Shown: positions 44,814 through 53,934 of the stretch, piece by piece
How positions within the stretch are numbered: position 1 is the stretch's first letter
Layout of the letters: each line of letters starts with the position of its first letter
Source: Polyangiaceae bacterium
GTDB taxonomy: Bacteria; Myxococcota_A; Polyangia; Polyangiales; Polyangiaceae
NCBI GenBank assembly: GCA_020633205.1
Contig: JACKEB010000013.1
Coordinates: 310,001-374,000 of the forward strand
Direction of reading: 5' to 3'
DNA length: 64,000 nucleotides
Position numbers and translations under genes: made by a program
The notes under the pieces: model-generated
What the model saw: the letters and a program-made list of their open reading frames with translations, nothing else
Databases searched by the model: none
What the model was told of the DNA's origin: nothing

Positions 44814-46010
44814 GTGAGTGCACGCTTCGGTCGCCTGATTGCAGTAGCGAGTTTCCTGGTGGCAATATCTTGTGGCTCGGACCCCGAGCAGTCCACCAGC
44901 GAGTCAGGTGGGAGCGGCGGGGCGTCCGGAGGGCAAGCCGGCTCCTCTTCCGCGGGCGCCAGCGCAAGCGGCGGCATCGGCGCCTCTGGGGGCGGCGGTT
45001 CGGCGGGCCGGGCTGGTTCCGCGGGGCAGGCTGGGTCCGGAGCACAGGGCGGTTCTGGAGGGGCGTCGCCTGGTCTCAGCGGGGACTACCCCGGAGATGT
45101 TGGCATCGAGAGCGATCCGGACGTGATCTTCCACTCGAACTTCGAGTCCGACATGGCCGGCTGGACCTCGTTCACCCAGAACGCGCAGCGCCTGCGTGTG
45201 ATCGACGACGCGACATCCGCGAATGGCGGCAGCAAGTACCTGGAAGCCAACGTGACGCGCACGATGCTCGCGAGCCAGCAGTACATCTCCGCCCAAGCGC
45301 GCTTCGAGTTCCCGGCCCGAGAGGAGCAGATGTATTGGCGGTTCTACACTCGCTACGTGGGGGACACGGCGGTGCCTCACCACTGGGTGAGGGTCGCAGC
45401 CGGAAACGACGCGTTCAATAGTGACGGCCTCGCCGCAGTTGTTCCCGGGGGAAATGAAGGTTTCTGGTTCGACCTCGATGCCAAGGACAACGGCTTCTTC
45501 TCGTTTTACGTGTACTGGCACGAGATGCGCAGCTGGGAGTGCAACGACGGCTCAACCGACCCGAACTGCGCCGGCTACAACGGGCCCTCTTCCACGCCCT
45601 ACTACGGGAACAACTTCAACCCGGCGGATCAGGCTCCGTTCCCACGAGACCAGTGGTTCTGCGTCGAAGTGCTCGCCAAGGCGAACACCCCCGGCAGCTA
45701 CGACGGGGAACTCGCGCTGTACGTTGAAGACCAGCTCGTTGGGGAATACCGTACGGGAACTCCTAGGGGGCGCTGGCTACGGGACAACTTCTACTCCCAT
45801 GGCCAGTACTTCCAGGATCAACAAGGTTTCGAAGGCTTCAATTTCCGAACATCTGCGGACGTTGGGCTCAAGGCGGTCACGCTCGATGCGTACTACGAAA
45901 AGGGCACGCTCGACGCGAAGGAGCAAAACGGCATCACCGTGCCCGAGGCGCAGGTCACTCACTACGACGACGTTGTGGTGGCTCGTCGTCGCATCGGTTG
46001 CAAGCACTAG
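44814..46010 (+). CDS. Gly/Ser-linker lipoprotein with jelly-roll (polysaccharide-lyase/lectin-like) domain
   Basis: 398 residues from GTG 44814. The signal ends in VAISC. A Gly/Ala/Ser linker extends to about residue 90. The folded part contains IFHSNFESDMAGWTSF, EEQMYWRFYTRYVG, FNPADQAPFPRDQWFCVEV and YDGELALYVEDQLVGEY, a pattern seen in concanavalin-like sandwich domains such as polysaccharide-lyase-like proteins. A carbohydrate-binding or degrading role is likely, but catalytic residues were not identified. Confidence 0.78.
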   Translation: MSARFGRLIAVASFLVAISCGSDPEQSTSESGGSGGASGGQAGSSSAGASASGGIGASGGGGSAGRAGSAGQAGSGAQGGSGGASPGLSGDYPGDVGIESDPDVIFHSNFESDMAGWTSFTQNAQRLRVIDDATSANGGSKYLEANVTRTMLASQQYISAQARFEFPAREEQMYWRFYTRYVGDTAVPHHWVRVAAGNDAFNSDGLAAVVPGGNEGFWFDLDAKDNGFFSFYVYWHEMRSWECNDGSTDPNCAGYNGPSSTPYYGNNFNPADQAPFPRDQWFCVEVLAKANTPGSYDGELALYVEDQLVGEYRTGTPRGRWLRDNFYSHGQYFQDQQGFEGFNFRTSADVGLKAVTLDAYYEKGTLDAKEQNGITVPEAQVTHYDDVVVARRRIGCKH

Positions 46011-46509
46011 CGATGTTGCCGCGGGGCAACGGTGAGAGGCGCGCCGACGGTGGTCGGGCTTGCTGTCCCTGAATGCCATCGCTGCTTCGTTTGGGGCGCA
46101 GCGCGCGTTAGAGACGAACGAACGTTCAAGACGCGAACGCTGTAGGCCGCCAGGTGTCGCTTGGCGCACACCACCCTAGCGATCTCATGGGGTGGACTTG
46201 ATCGCCCATTTCCTACGTGAGAAAGTGAGTGACGCCCACTGACGCTCTTCTGCGATCACGAGTGGGCGCACGTTCGAGTCACTATTAACCACCGACGAAT
46301 TTTGGTCGTCAGTTTGCTCGCCGGGTCGCGCCACTAGGTGTCAGTACCTCGGGGAGACGGAGTCGCCAGCCCAGGTCGGCTCTTGAGCGGTGGTTGACGT
46401 CCGCGGTGACTCGGACGTGTGCGGCTTAGTACCAAGGGTCGAGTCGCCCATAACTCTGGTGGCCATTCTGGACAGTGCGCTTCGACTCGAAGCGTGAAAG
46501 GGGAGCTCC
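46011..46509. other. 499-base gap before a five-gene operon
   Basis: No gene is supported. A reverse frame at 46341-46805 overlaps the next gene and has no protein character. The gap shows locally lower GC near 46280-46310 and probably contains the promoter of the operon starting at 46510; no consensus was identified with confidence. Confidence 0.4.
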
Positions 46510-47985
46510 ATGCCGTTTTCGGGAGTCGGTTCGCGTCGCGATTTGGTGATATCCGTATGGAATATAGGTAGTGCCGTCTGTGTCGGTGCCGTGATGATGC
46601 CGCTATTGGTATCTTGTTTCGATTCAGGAACGGCTGGCGAAGTTGGCGCGAAGCGAGCCGCGGCTAAGACCATTAGCCTCGACGTCAGGCGTAGCCTGGT
46701 TGTGACGGAGCAGCCCATTTTGGCTCGTTTTGGCTTCCAACGCGTGATGGAGAAGCTCGCGGCTGACGCTGGGGACGCGAGTGTCACCGCGGGCGCGTTG
46801 TTCACTCAATGGTGGGACACCCAGAATCCCGGGCCAGGTCTTGGTCGTGGACCGCATTGCGATGACGAGGTCTCAGGCGGGGCAACGAGCCTGAATGGCT
46901 ACCCGTATCTTTGCCGCCCGGCACCGTCGGAGGGCGCTCAGAGTGCATGTGATCCCTTCACTGCGGGGAGCCCCTGCGAGTACATCCCGGTCGGTCTCTT
47001 CAATCGTTTCGACCTGGCACCGGAGGACGCTTCGAACTGCGGCGAGTACCGCATCGTGTATGCCAAGCGCACTGGCATTGACGACTCGCGAGATAGAAAC
47101 CTCGTGATCTTCGAGGCGGTCATGCCGAACCCTCACCCCCAGCAAGGACTCAAGGGGTGCCGAAAGATTGTCGATGTTTGGGCGGATCTGACGGATGTCG
47201 CGGACGTCGAAGGTCGCGCAGACGCGCTGGAGGATTTCTACTTCGCGGGTCAGGGCAACGTGCCTCCCGTGGTCGCGATCGAGCACTACGGAAACAACGC
47301 CGACGGGCTTGGCCAGATACGTACCAACCAGTTCTCGAATACCACCACCGGTTGGTCACTCAGGGAGTTCAAGCTGCAAGGGCAAGGCAGCGGATTGGTG
47401 TTTGCGCCGGTCACCGTCAAGACGAATCCCTTTGGCCCCCTGTTTGCTCCAGGCTCACCCCTCCCGGGAGCGGCGGCCTTTCAGGCTACTTTCCCTGCAG
47501 AAACCGAGTCGCTGGCGGCAGATGAGATTGCGCTCATCACCCTGTCGGTACCAGACGAGTTCAACTCGGGACAGAGCCAAAGCTCGGGCGCTTTTGCCGA
47601 GGAGATGCGCTACCCAGGGCAGTTCGAACCCAACACGGTCCTTCGGGAGGGCATCGAATTGGAGCTTGCGGGTCTGAGCAGCGGGCTCACGGCTGACGAC
47701 ATCGTGCTACGCGCCCAGGCGCAGAGTTGCGCAGGCTGCCATCGATTGAGCAACGGCGCGGAGCTTGGGGGCGGGCTCGTCTGGCCGAGTTCTCTTGGCT
47801 TCACGCATGTGAGTGAGCGCGACACCGAAGCGGTAGATGGAGTGACTCGCTACCTGATTTCACCGGCGCTCCTCGACGCCTTCCTGCCGCATCGCAAGGC
47901 CGTCATGGAGGACTACCTCAACAACAAACCTCGGCCGCCCAAGGCACCTGACATGCCGATCGGTGGACGGCGCAGCCACGGTTAG
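46510..47985 (+). CDS. Predicted lipoprotein with one c-type heme motif
   Basis: 491 residues from ATG 46510, preceded by AAGGGGAG. The signal peptide is longer than usual and ends at LLVSC. The mature protein has a large unidentified domain with GLFNRFDLAP, CGEYRIVYAKR and GCRKIVDVWADL. Near residue 415 there is a CAGCH heme-binding motif within AQSCAGCHRLSNG. The single CxxCH suggests a mono-heme protein. It is the first gene of an operon; the kinase starts 10 bases after its stop. Confidence 0.75.
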   Translation: MPFSGVGSRRDLVISVWNIGSAVCVGAVMMPLLVSCFDSGTAGEVGAKRAAAKTISLDVRRSLVVTEQPILARFGFQRVMEKLAADAGDASVTAGALFTQWWDTQNPGPGLGRGPHCDDEVSGGATSLNGYPYLCRPAPSEGAQSACDPFTAGSPCEYIPVGLFNRFDLAPEDASNCGEYRIVYAKRTGIDDSRDRNLVIFEAVMPNPHPQQGLKGCRKIVDVWADLTDVADVEGRADALEDFYFAGQGNVPPVVAIEHYGNNADGLGQIRTNQFSNTTTGWSLREFKLQGQGSGLVFAPVTVKTNPFGPLFAPGSPLPGAAAFQATFPAETESLAADEIALITLSVPDEFNSGQSQSSGAFAEEMRYPGQFEPNTVLREGIELELAGLSSGLTADDIVLRAQAQSCAGCHRLSNGAELGGGLVWPSSLGFTHVSERDTEAVDGVTRYLISPALLDAFLPHRKAVMEDYLNNKPRPPKAPDMPIGGRRSHG

Positions 47986-47995
47986 GACCACACGC

Positions 47996-49618
47996 ATGGC
48001 CAACGTTTCCGAGTCTCGAGTGCAGTGCGTGGTGGCGGAACCTCGCCCTGGGTTGGTTTTGGGCAGGTATGAGCTGCTGATGCCGATCGCGAAGGGCGGC
48101 ATGGCACAGGTATGGGCTGCGCGCCTGCGTGGCTCTCGGGGTTTTCGCAAGATCTTCGCGGTGAAGACGATCCGTGCGGATATTGATTCCGAGCGCCTTG
48201 AGGAGATGCTGCTGGAAGAGGCAACGCTCGCCGCACAGATCCATCACCCAAACGTGGTGAATACGGTCGAACTTGGGGATGAGGGAGGGTTGCTCTATCT
48301 CGTGATGGAGTGGGTCGACGGCGAGTCGCTGAGCGTTGTTGGCAAAGCAGCTGGGGACACCGGGATTCCGATGCCGATTGCGGTGAACCTGGTTGGTCAG
48401 GTGTGCAAGGGACTCAACGCGGCGCACGAGCTGCGTGACGAATCGGGCAACCTGCTCGGCGTCGTGCACCGCGATATCTCTCCGCAGAACATTCTGGTGG
48501 CCTACGACGGGACGGCGAAGCTGGTTGACTTCGGCATAGCCAAGGCCACGCATCGAAGCTCTTCGCTGACGATGGAGGGGGAGATCAAGGGCAAGTTTGC
48601 CTACATGGCGCCAGAGCAAGTCAACCAGCAGAGCGTGGACAGGCGGACGGACCTCTTCGCGCTCGGCATCCTGCTCTACACTCTGACCACGGGTAGGCAT
48701 CCATTCCGTGGGGATACTCCAGCGGCGACGATTCGCAACGTACTGACTCGCCCGGTGACGCGTCCCAGTGCCATCGTCGAGGACTATCCGTTCGAGCTCG
48801 AGGCGCTCGTGATGCGCTCGCTACGGCGTGAGCCGGCCGAGCGCTTCCAGACGGCTCATGAGATGCTCTCGGCTCTGGAGCGGGCTGCACCAGAGTGGCT
48901 CGAAGGGAGCTTCGAAGCGAGCGTGGCGGCGTACATGCGTGCGCTGCTCGGTGAGCAAGCGTCGCAGCGCAGGAGCGAGCTGAGGCGCGCCCAGGCCGAT
49001 CTCGACCGCGACTTGCCAGAACCAACTCTGAGTAGCAGCTCGAGCAGCTACAGCTCACTGCGTGCGATCACGTTGGATCCAGTTCCGACGGCAGTCGGTG
49101 AGCCGGGTGATGCGGAGAGCGAGTCAGGTTCACTCAGGAGCGGTGGCAGCCTTCTGAGCGCGCAGCGGTTCGCGTCACCGGCGCCTTCGCGGCGCTGGGG
49201 GCGTGCTGGCGTCGCTGTGCTCGGACTTGGCAGCTTGCTCGTTGGAGTCGGGTGGTTCGTTGCGCGGGGAGTGAGCGGGCCAACGGAGCTCCCGGCGAAT
49301 GCGGCGCAAGCAGCCCCTGAAGCACCGGTCGCGGCTCCTGAAGTGTCTGCGCCTGAAGCCCCGGACGCGCCAGCAACGGCGGCGGAAGAACCGGCGCCAA
49401 CGCCCAGTGTCGCGCCTAGTGCCGAGGAGGCCGCGGAGGCAGCGAAGAGCAGCCGTGCGTGGACACGGGGACGCTGGGCGCCGTCGGCGCAGCGGCCTTC
49501 GAGGCAGACGAGCGCGGATAAGCCCGAGGGGCAAGCGAAGCCGCAGGGCAGCGACGCGCCCCTGCCGAAGGGCTCCGCTAACGCATGGGACCCGAGCACC
49601 TTCGGGGGGCGCCAATAA
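47996..49618 (+). CDS. Transmembrane Ser/Thr protein kinase
   Basis: 540 residues from ATG 47996; an earlier in-frame ATG at 47963 would overlap the previous gene. The kinase domain spans about 25-300 and is intact: AVKTIR with K57, HRDISPQN with D160, DFG at 178-180 and APE at 205-207. A Ser-rich stretch (possible autophosphorylation region) follows at about 345-365. One membrane helix lies at about 408-430, and an Ala/Glu/Pro-rich tail follows. Being flanked by lipoprotein genes on one transcript suggests it senses or controls an envelope process. Confidence 0.92.
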   Translation: MANVSESRVQCVVAEPRPGLVLGRYELLMPIAKGGMAQVWAARLRGSRGFRKIFAVKTIRADIDSERLEEMLLEEATLAAQIHHPNVVNTVELGDEGGLLYLVMEWVDGESLSVVGKAAGDTGIPMPIAVNLVGQVCKGLNAAHELRDESGNLLGVVHRDISPQNILVAYDGTAKLVDFGIAKATHRSSSLTMEGEIKGKFAYMAPEQVNQQSVDRRTDLFALGILLYTLTTGRHPFRGDTPAATIRNVLTRPVTRPSAIVEDYPFELEALVMRSLRREPAERFQTAHEMLSALERAAPEWLEGSFEASVAAYMRALLGEQASQRRSELRRAQADLDRDLPEPTLSSSSSSYSSLRAITLDPVPTAVGEPGDAESESGSLRSGGSLLSAQRFASPAPSRRWGRAGVAVLGLGSLLVGVGWFVARGVSGPTELPANAAQAAPEAPVAAPEVSAPEAPDAPATAAEEPAPTPSVAPSAEEAAEAAKSSRAWTRGRWAPSAQRPSRQTSADKPEGQAKPQGSDAPLPKGSANAWDPSTFGGRQ

Positions 49619-49662
49619 TCATGCGGAAACTACTTGAAGTCGGCGAGAGACGGGGAGGAAGT

Positions 49663-50826
49663 ATGCGAGCAGATTGGTCGGGGCAGAGGGGCGAACGTGT
49701 GGTTTCTGTAGGTACCACGCTACGTTGGGCGTCGGCATTGACGCTGGTTGGTGCCGCGTGCGTCGCGTGCGGCAGCGACAAGGCGGGCGGCCTCGGAGGC
49801 AAAGGCGACGGGGGCTCTGGTGGTACCAGCGCGGGCGCGGGTGGTGACGCGGGCAGTGGAGCTGGTCCAACGGGGGGTAGCTCTGGCAGCGCGCAGACCG
49901 CGGGCAGTGGAGGAGTCCAGAGCAGCGGGGGGGCTGCAGGAGCGTTGAACGGGGGCAGCGGCGGAACTTCCGGCGGAAGTGGCGGCAGCGGCGGAGGACC
50001 TGGTGGAGCGGCCGGCGCGGCGGGAGCTGGAGGTACGGCGGGCGCCGCCGGCAGCGGTGGGAGCGAGCTCGTTCACTGCGTCTTCCACAGCGATGTGTCA
50101 GGCGCGGGGGGCGTGGCAGGCGCCGCAGGCGCTCCCGCAGAGACTGTAGGAAGCGCGACTAGCCCGTTCTTGGGCCAGTACCTGACCGACGCTGGTGGGA
50201 TCACGTTGTATACGTACGGAAGCGACGTCCCGGGCGACTGCGATCACGCGCCGGTGAGTGGATGCGTTGGTGACTGCTTGCTCTCGTGGCCGCTCTTCGA
50301 CGCAGATCCCCGAGTCTTGGGCGCGGGGCTGGACGACGCGAACTTTGGCAGCTTCCTGCGCGCCGACGGTGCGCGCCAGACGACCTACATGGGCTGGCCG
50401 CTCTACTACTACAAGAACGACACCAGCCCGGGGCTGATCGCCGGGCAGGGCAAGGCCAAGCTCTGGCATGCGGCGGAGGTGATCCCGCCGGAGCTGGTCG
50501 TGCTGCGCAACGGGAGCACGAAGTACCTCGGCGACCGCTGGGGGTTTGCGTTCTATGCCTATGCCGCCGATGAGCTTGGAAGCGGCGGCGCGGACCCCGT
50601 CGCGAAGTGCGCGGGTAGCTGTGCTTCTCAGGCGAAGCCGGTGCGCGGCAAACAGCTGAGCCACGTCACGTCGCTGGCGGAGTCGGACTTCAGTGTCTTC
50701 ACTTCTCCGGGAGTTGGCCAGCAACTCGCATACAAGGGGATTCCGCTTTACTACTCGACTGCCGACAAGCAGCCGGGTGATCTCGCGGGCGTCAACGTCG
50801 TGGACTTTGCGCTGGTGGAGCCATGA
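49663..50826 (+). CDS. Gly/Ser-linker lipoprotein with two YxxxD-type secreted repeats (Lipoprotein_15-like)
   Basis: 387 residues from ATG 49663, where GGGGAGGA gives the best ribosome site; earlier starts at 49621 and 49585 are weaker. The signal ends at VACGS. A Gly/Ser/Ala linker reaches about residue 140. Two related modules follow, each with the LYTYGSD or PLYYYKND pattern (GITLYTYGSDVPG; TYMGWPLYYYKNDTSPG; AYKGIPLYYSTADKQPG). These match the secreted repeat family of unknown function. Part of the kinase operon. Confidence 0.8.
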   Translation: MRADWSGQRGERVVSVGTTLRWASALTLVGAACVACGSDKAGGLGGKGDGGSGGTSAGAGGDAGSGAGPTGGSSGSAQTAGSGGVQSSGGAAGALNGGSGGTSGGSGGSGGGPGGAAGAAGAGGTAGAAGSGGSELVHCVFHSDVSGAGGVAGAAGAPAETVGSATSPFLGQYLTDAGGITLYTYGSDVPGDCDHAPVSGCVGDCLLSWPLFDADPRVLGAGLDDANFGSFLRADGARQTTYMGWPLYYYKNDTSPGLIAGQGKAKLWHAAEVIPPELVVLRNGSTKYLGDRWGFAFYAYAADELGSGGADPVAKCAGSCASQAKPVRGKQLSHVTSLAESDFSVFTSPGVGQQLAYKGIPLYYSTADKQPGDLAGVNVVDFALVEP

Positions 50827-51821
50827 GGGGCGGCCACGCTAGTTTGATCGCCAGCTGCTTGATTGCGCTCTCTCCGCACGCTTTGGCGGAACCCTCCGGC
50901 GCGCAGAAGGCCGCGGCGGAGGCGCTATTTCAAGAAGGCACCGATCTCGTGAACTCGGGTCAAGTCGCCAGAGCTTGTCCGAAGTTTGCGGCCAGTCAGG
51001 AGCTCGATCCGGCGCTTGGCACGTTGCTGCGCCTAGCAGACTGTCGCGATCGGGAGGGCAAGAGTGCGAGCGCGTGGGCGCTGTTTCTCGAAGCGGCAGC
51101 GCTTGCGGGTCAACGCGGCGAGAGCCAACGTCAGGACTTGGCCAAGCAACGGGCGAGCGATCTCGAAGCGCGGCTCAGTCGCCTAGTGCTGCGTCTGCCA
51201 GACGATTTCCCTGAGGATGCGAGCATCGCGCTGAACGGAGTGAGCATTCCGAAGGCTTCGTGGTCTTCTCCGCTCCCCGTCGACCCGGGTCGGAGCGAGC
51301 TCAAGGTGCGTGCTGCGGGCTACCGAAGCTGGGAGAAGCACTTCGACACTCCCGCTGGACCCCACGTGACCGAGGTCGCGGTGCCGCAACTGGCGGCGCT
51401 GCCAAAGGTGGCCAAGACGCCTGCGCCTGTCGCGGATGGGCGTGCACCCTCACCCCCAAGAACCGAGCGCGAACGACCCTGGGAGTCCGTTGGGTATGTT
51501 GCCCTGGGATTGGGGTTGGTTGGGCTTGGAGTAGGGGCGTTTCTGACCGTGAAGGCCTATGACGCAAACAGTGAATCTCTCGACCATTGCCGCGAGGAAG
51601 ACAAGAATCGCTGCACGGCGCAGGGTACGAGGCTGCGCGAAGACGCGCTGAGCTACGCCGACGGCGCGACCGTGGCGTTCGCCGTGGGCGGTACGTTGTT
51701 GGTGGGCGGAGTGAGCTTGGTGTTGTTTGGTCCCACCGAGTCGAGGGAGGGGCCGAGGACGAATCTGGCGCTACGAGGCACGCGTGATGGTGCAGCGCTG
51801 AGCTTGGGGGGAAGCTTCTGA
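50823..51821 (+). CDS. TPR/PEGA-like exported protein with two C-terminal membrane helices
   Basis: 332 residues. The signal peptide ends near LAEPS. Residues about 25-110 form TPR-like helices (AAAEALFQEGTDLVNSGQVARACPKFAASQELDP). Residues about 120-195 resemble a PEGA domain (LRLPDDFPEDASIALNGVSI, GRSELKVRAAGYRSWEKHF). Two hydrophobic segments (about 225-245 and 280-300) close the protein. This layout recurs in Polyangiales next to Ser/Thr kinases. It overlaps its neighbours by 4 bases upstream and 1 base downstream. Confidence 0.8.
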   Translation: MRGGHASLIASCLIALSPHALAEPSGAQKAAAEALFQEGTDLVNSGQVARACPKFAASQELDPALGTLLRLADCRDREGKSASAWALFLEAAALAGQRGESQRQDLAKQRASDLEARLSRLVLRLPDDFPEDASIALNGVSIPKASWSSPLPVDPGRSELKVRAAGYRSWEKHFDTPAGPHVTEVAVPQLAALPKVAKTPAPVADGRAPSPPRTERERPWESVGYVALGLGLVGLGVGAFLTVKAYDANSESLDHCREEDKNRCTAQGTRLREDALSYADGATVAFAVGGTLLVGGVSLVLFGPTESREGPRTNLALRGTRDGAALSLGGSF

Positions 51822-52612
51822 TGTCGATCACTGAGCGGGGGGTCCTCGCGTTGACGTTGCTGCTTGTTCCCGCCTGCGCCCAAGTGCTGGGTATCGAGGA
51901 CGCCGTCGAGGACCCGACCTTGGAGGGCTCGTCGGGCGGCGCGGCGGGGCAAGGCGGTTCCGGGCAATCAGGAAACGCGCAAGGGAGCAAGGCATCGGGA
52001 GGTCAAGGGAGCCAAAGCGCCGGTGGAACGGGAGCGAACGCAAACGGAGGATCCGCGGGGAAAGATGATGATGCGGGCAGCGCGGGCGCTGGCGGGGTCA
52101 GTGTGTGCGAAGAGTACTGCACTGACATGGAGGCCTACTGCGAGGCAGACTACCCGCAGTACAAGGATCGAGAGCAGTGCCTCAAGGTGTGCGGCGTGTT
52201 GCCGCCGGGCGCGTTGGGGGACGCGGACGGAGACTCCGCGGCGTGCCGGCTGAAGTACGCAGGGAAGGCGCGCTACGCTGCCGGGACAGAACTCGCTGCA
52301 TACTGTCGTCAGGCCGGGCCCGGGGGCGACGGTCGCTGCGGCAGCAACTGCGAGGGCTACTGCAGCGTGATGATGGTCGCGTGCACTGAAGCTTCTTCGC
52401 CGCTCTATCACTACAAGGACATGACGGAGTGCCTGGATGTGTGCTCTGGCCTGCCGCCGTCAGACGTCTCTTACGACGTGCGCGACCCCTTGGTGTTCGA
52501 CGGCAATCATGTGCAGTGTCGGCTGTTTCACGCGACCAGCGGGCTGATGGCTGACGCGGACGAACACTGCGAGCACGCGATGGGAGTCACGCTTTGCGAG
52601 GCTGACCAGTAA
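51821..52612 (+). CDS. Cys-rich Gly/Ser-linker lipoprotein
   Basis: 263 residues. The signal ends in LLVPAC. A short linker leads to a Gly/Ser/Ala-rich stretch (about 30-95). The mature part has two similar Cys-rich modules (VCEEYCTDMEAYCEADYPQYKDREQCLKVC; NCEGYCSVMMVACTEASSPLYHYKDMTECLDVC). The repeat CxxYC...C...C indicates a duplicated disulfide domain. It is the last gene of the kinase operon, and no function is recognised. Confidence 0.78.
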   Translation: MSITERGVLALTLLLVPACAQVLGIEDAVEDPTLEGSSGGAAGQGGSGQSGNAQGSKASGGQGSQSAGGTGANANGGSAGKDDDAGSAGAGGVSVCEEYCTDMEAYCEADYPQYKDREQCLKVCGVLPPGALGDADGDSAACRLKYAGKARYAAGTELAAYCRQAGPGGDGRCGSNCEGYCSVMMVACTEASSPLYHYKDMTECLDVCSGLPPSDVSYDVRDPLVFDGNHVQCRLFHATSGLMADADEHCEHAMGVTLCEADQ

Positions 52613-52693
52613 GCTGCGACATCTTGTCCGCTCGCCACCGCGGCGCCGCGCCTCCATGGCCTTTGGGAGGCGGCTCGAGCGTTAGGGAGCGGG

Positions 52694-53011
52694 ATGAGTG
52701 AGTTGAAGTTCTTTCGTTGGGTGAGCTTGGTCGAAGGCTTGTCGTTCTTGATCCTGCTGGGGATCGCGATGCCCCTCAAGTACGTCTTCGGCCAGCCCCT
52801 CGCTGTGCGCATCGTCGGGATGGCGCATGGCGCGCTGTTCCTGGTGTTCGTGGTGGCTTTGATCCGTGCGGCATTGGAGCACGAGTGGCCCATCACGCGC
52901 TCGGCGAAGAACATGTTGCTCTCGGTTCTGCCGTTTGGGTTCATTGGAATCGAGCGCGGGCTGCGGGGAGACATGGCGAAGCTCGGGGGAGGCGACGAGC
53001 CGCGCGCATGA
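52694..53011 (+). CDS. DUF3817-family membrane protein
   Basis: 105 residues with three membrane helices. FRWVSLVEGLSFLILLGIAMPLKY, MAHGALFLVFVVAL and SVLPFGFIGIERGL match the DUF3817 pattern of small inner-membrane proteins. The biochemical role is unknown. The stop is one base from the stop of the reverse-strand gene at 53013. Confidence 0.85.
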   Translation: MSELKFFRWVSLVEGLSFLILLGIAMPLKYVFGQPLAVRIVGMAHGALFLVFVVALIRAALEHEWPITRSAKNMLLSVLPFGFIGIERGLRGDMAKLGGGDEPRA

Positions 53012-53012
53012 A

Positions 53013-53759
53013 CTACATGGTCGAGAACCCGACGGAGAGCTCGCCACCCCAAACCACGTCACTCGCTATCCCGACCTCACCAGCGAGCTGAGCGAAGAAC
53101 CAACGCCTGACTTGAAGCCGCACACCGCCGCGGACGGAGAAGCCGAAGCTGGTGGCGTCGAAGTCGTAGCTCTCGTCGTCGACCACGAGCGTCGTATCAA
53201 GGAAGTTCACGGTGCCCATCACGTCAACGAAGGGCGTGATCGGGGAACCCGTCGGTAGCTCTCCTCCGATCCCGAAGCGCAGGCCCTTGATGTCGAGGCT
53301 GCGGCTCGTCACTTCTCGCTGTTGTCCAGCGATGTCGTAGGTCTGGGTCGAGTCCCCCGTCGAGTAGGTGGCGAAGGGCAGGTCGAAGCCGACGGTCATT
53401 CTGACGTAGCTGACGACCAGGCGCGCGTCGTAGCGCAGACCCAAGGCGGCGACTCGATCGTAGGGCGCGCCCGAGAGCGGCGCATCGAGGTTGAGGCGCT
53501 CACCGCTCCCGACCTGGCTGAAGTTGGTTTGCGTGTAGGACCGCTGTCCGCCGATGAAACCCATGGTGAACTCCCCGTGGTCCCAGGGACGGAAGTCTTC
53601 ATCGTCCAGGGAGCCAGGTTTGGGCGAGCGGTCGTACCCGGGTGACTCGTAGCGTGAGTCATCCAGGTAGTCCTGTGCGTGGGCATCCGCCGCGTGGAAT
53701 AGGACGCCGGTTGCGGAGAGTGCGGTTGTAAGACCAAGCCAGAGCGAATGAAGTTTCAT
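53013..53759 (-). CDS. Predicted outer-membrane beta-barrel protein
   Basis: 248 residues with a signal peptide (cleaved about ADAHAQ). The mature protein has an acidic head, then alternating strands with aromatic edges (HGEFTMGFIGGQRSY, LGLRYDARLVVSYVRMTVGFDLPF, LRFGIGGELPTG, FGFSVRGGVRLQVRRWFF). It ends in VWGGELSVGFSTM. Eight to ten strands are likely, as in small OmpA-like barrels. It lacks the usual terminal Phe. Confidence 0.75.
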   Translation of the reverse strand: MKLHSLWLGLTTALSATGVLFHAADAHAQDYLDDSRYESPGYDRSPKPGSLDDEDFRPWDHGEFTMGFIGGQRSYTQTNFSQVGSGERLNLDAPLSGAPYDRVAALGLRYDARLVVSYVRMTVGFDLPFATYSTGDSTQTYDIAGQQREVTSRSLDIKGLRFGIGGELPTGSPITPFVDVMGTVNFLDTTLVVDDESYDFDATSFGFSVRGGVRLQVRRWFFAQLAGEVGIASDVVWGGELSVGFSTM

Positions 53760-53934
53760 ATGGCTGGACGCTTGTGCAATGCCCAGGCCCAGCGCGTAAG
53801 TCGCGGAAACTACGCGCTTTGCCGCGACGCGCCAGGGTTACCGGGAGCGTGGGCGGAGGCGCCTGGCCTGACGCCCTGGTCAGATCTGTGCGTGGAATTC
53901 ACGCTTCGTCAGGAACGCGTCTGGGGACCTTGGC

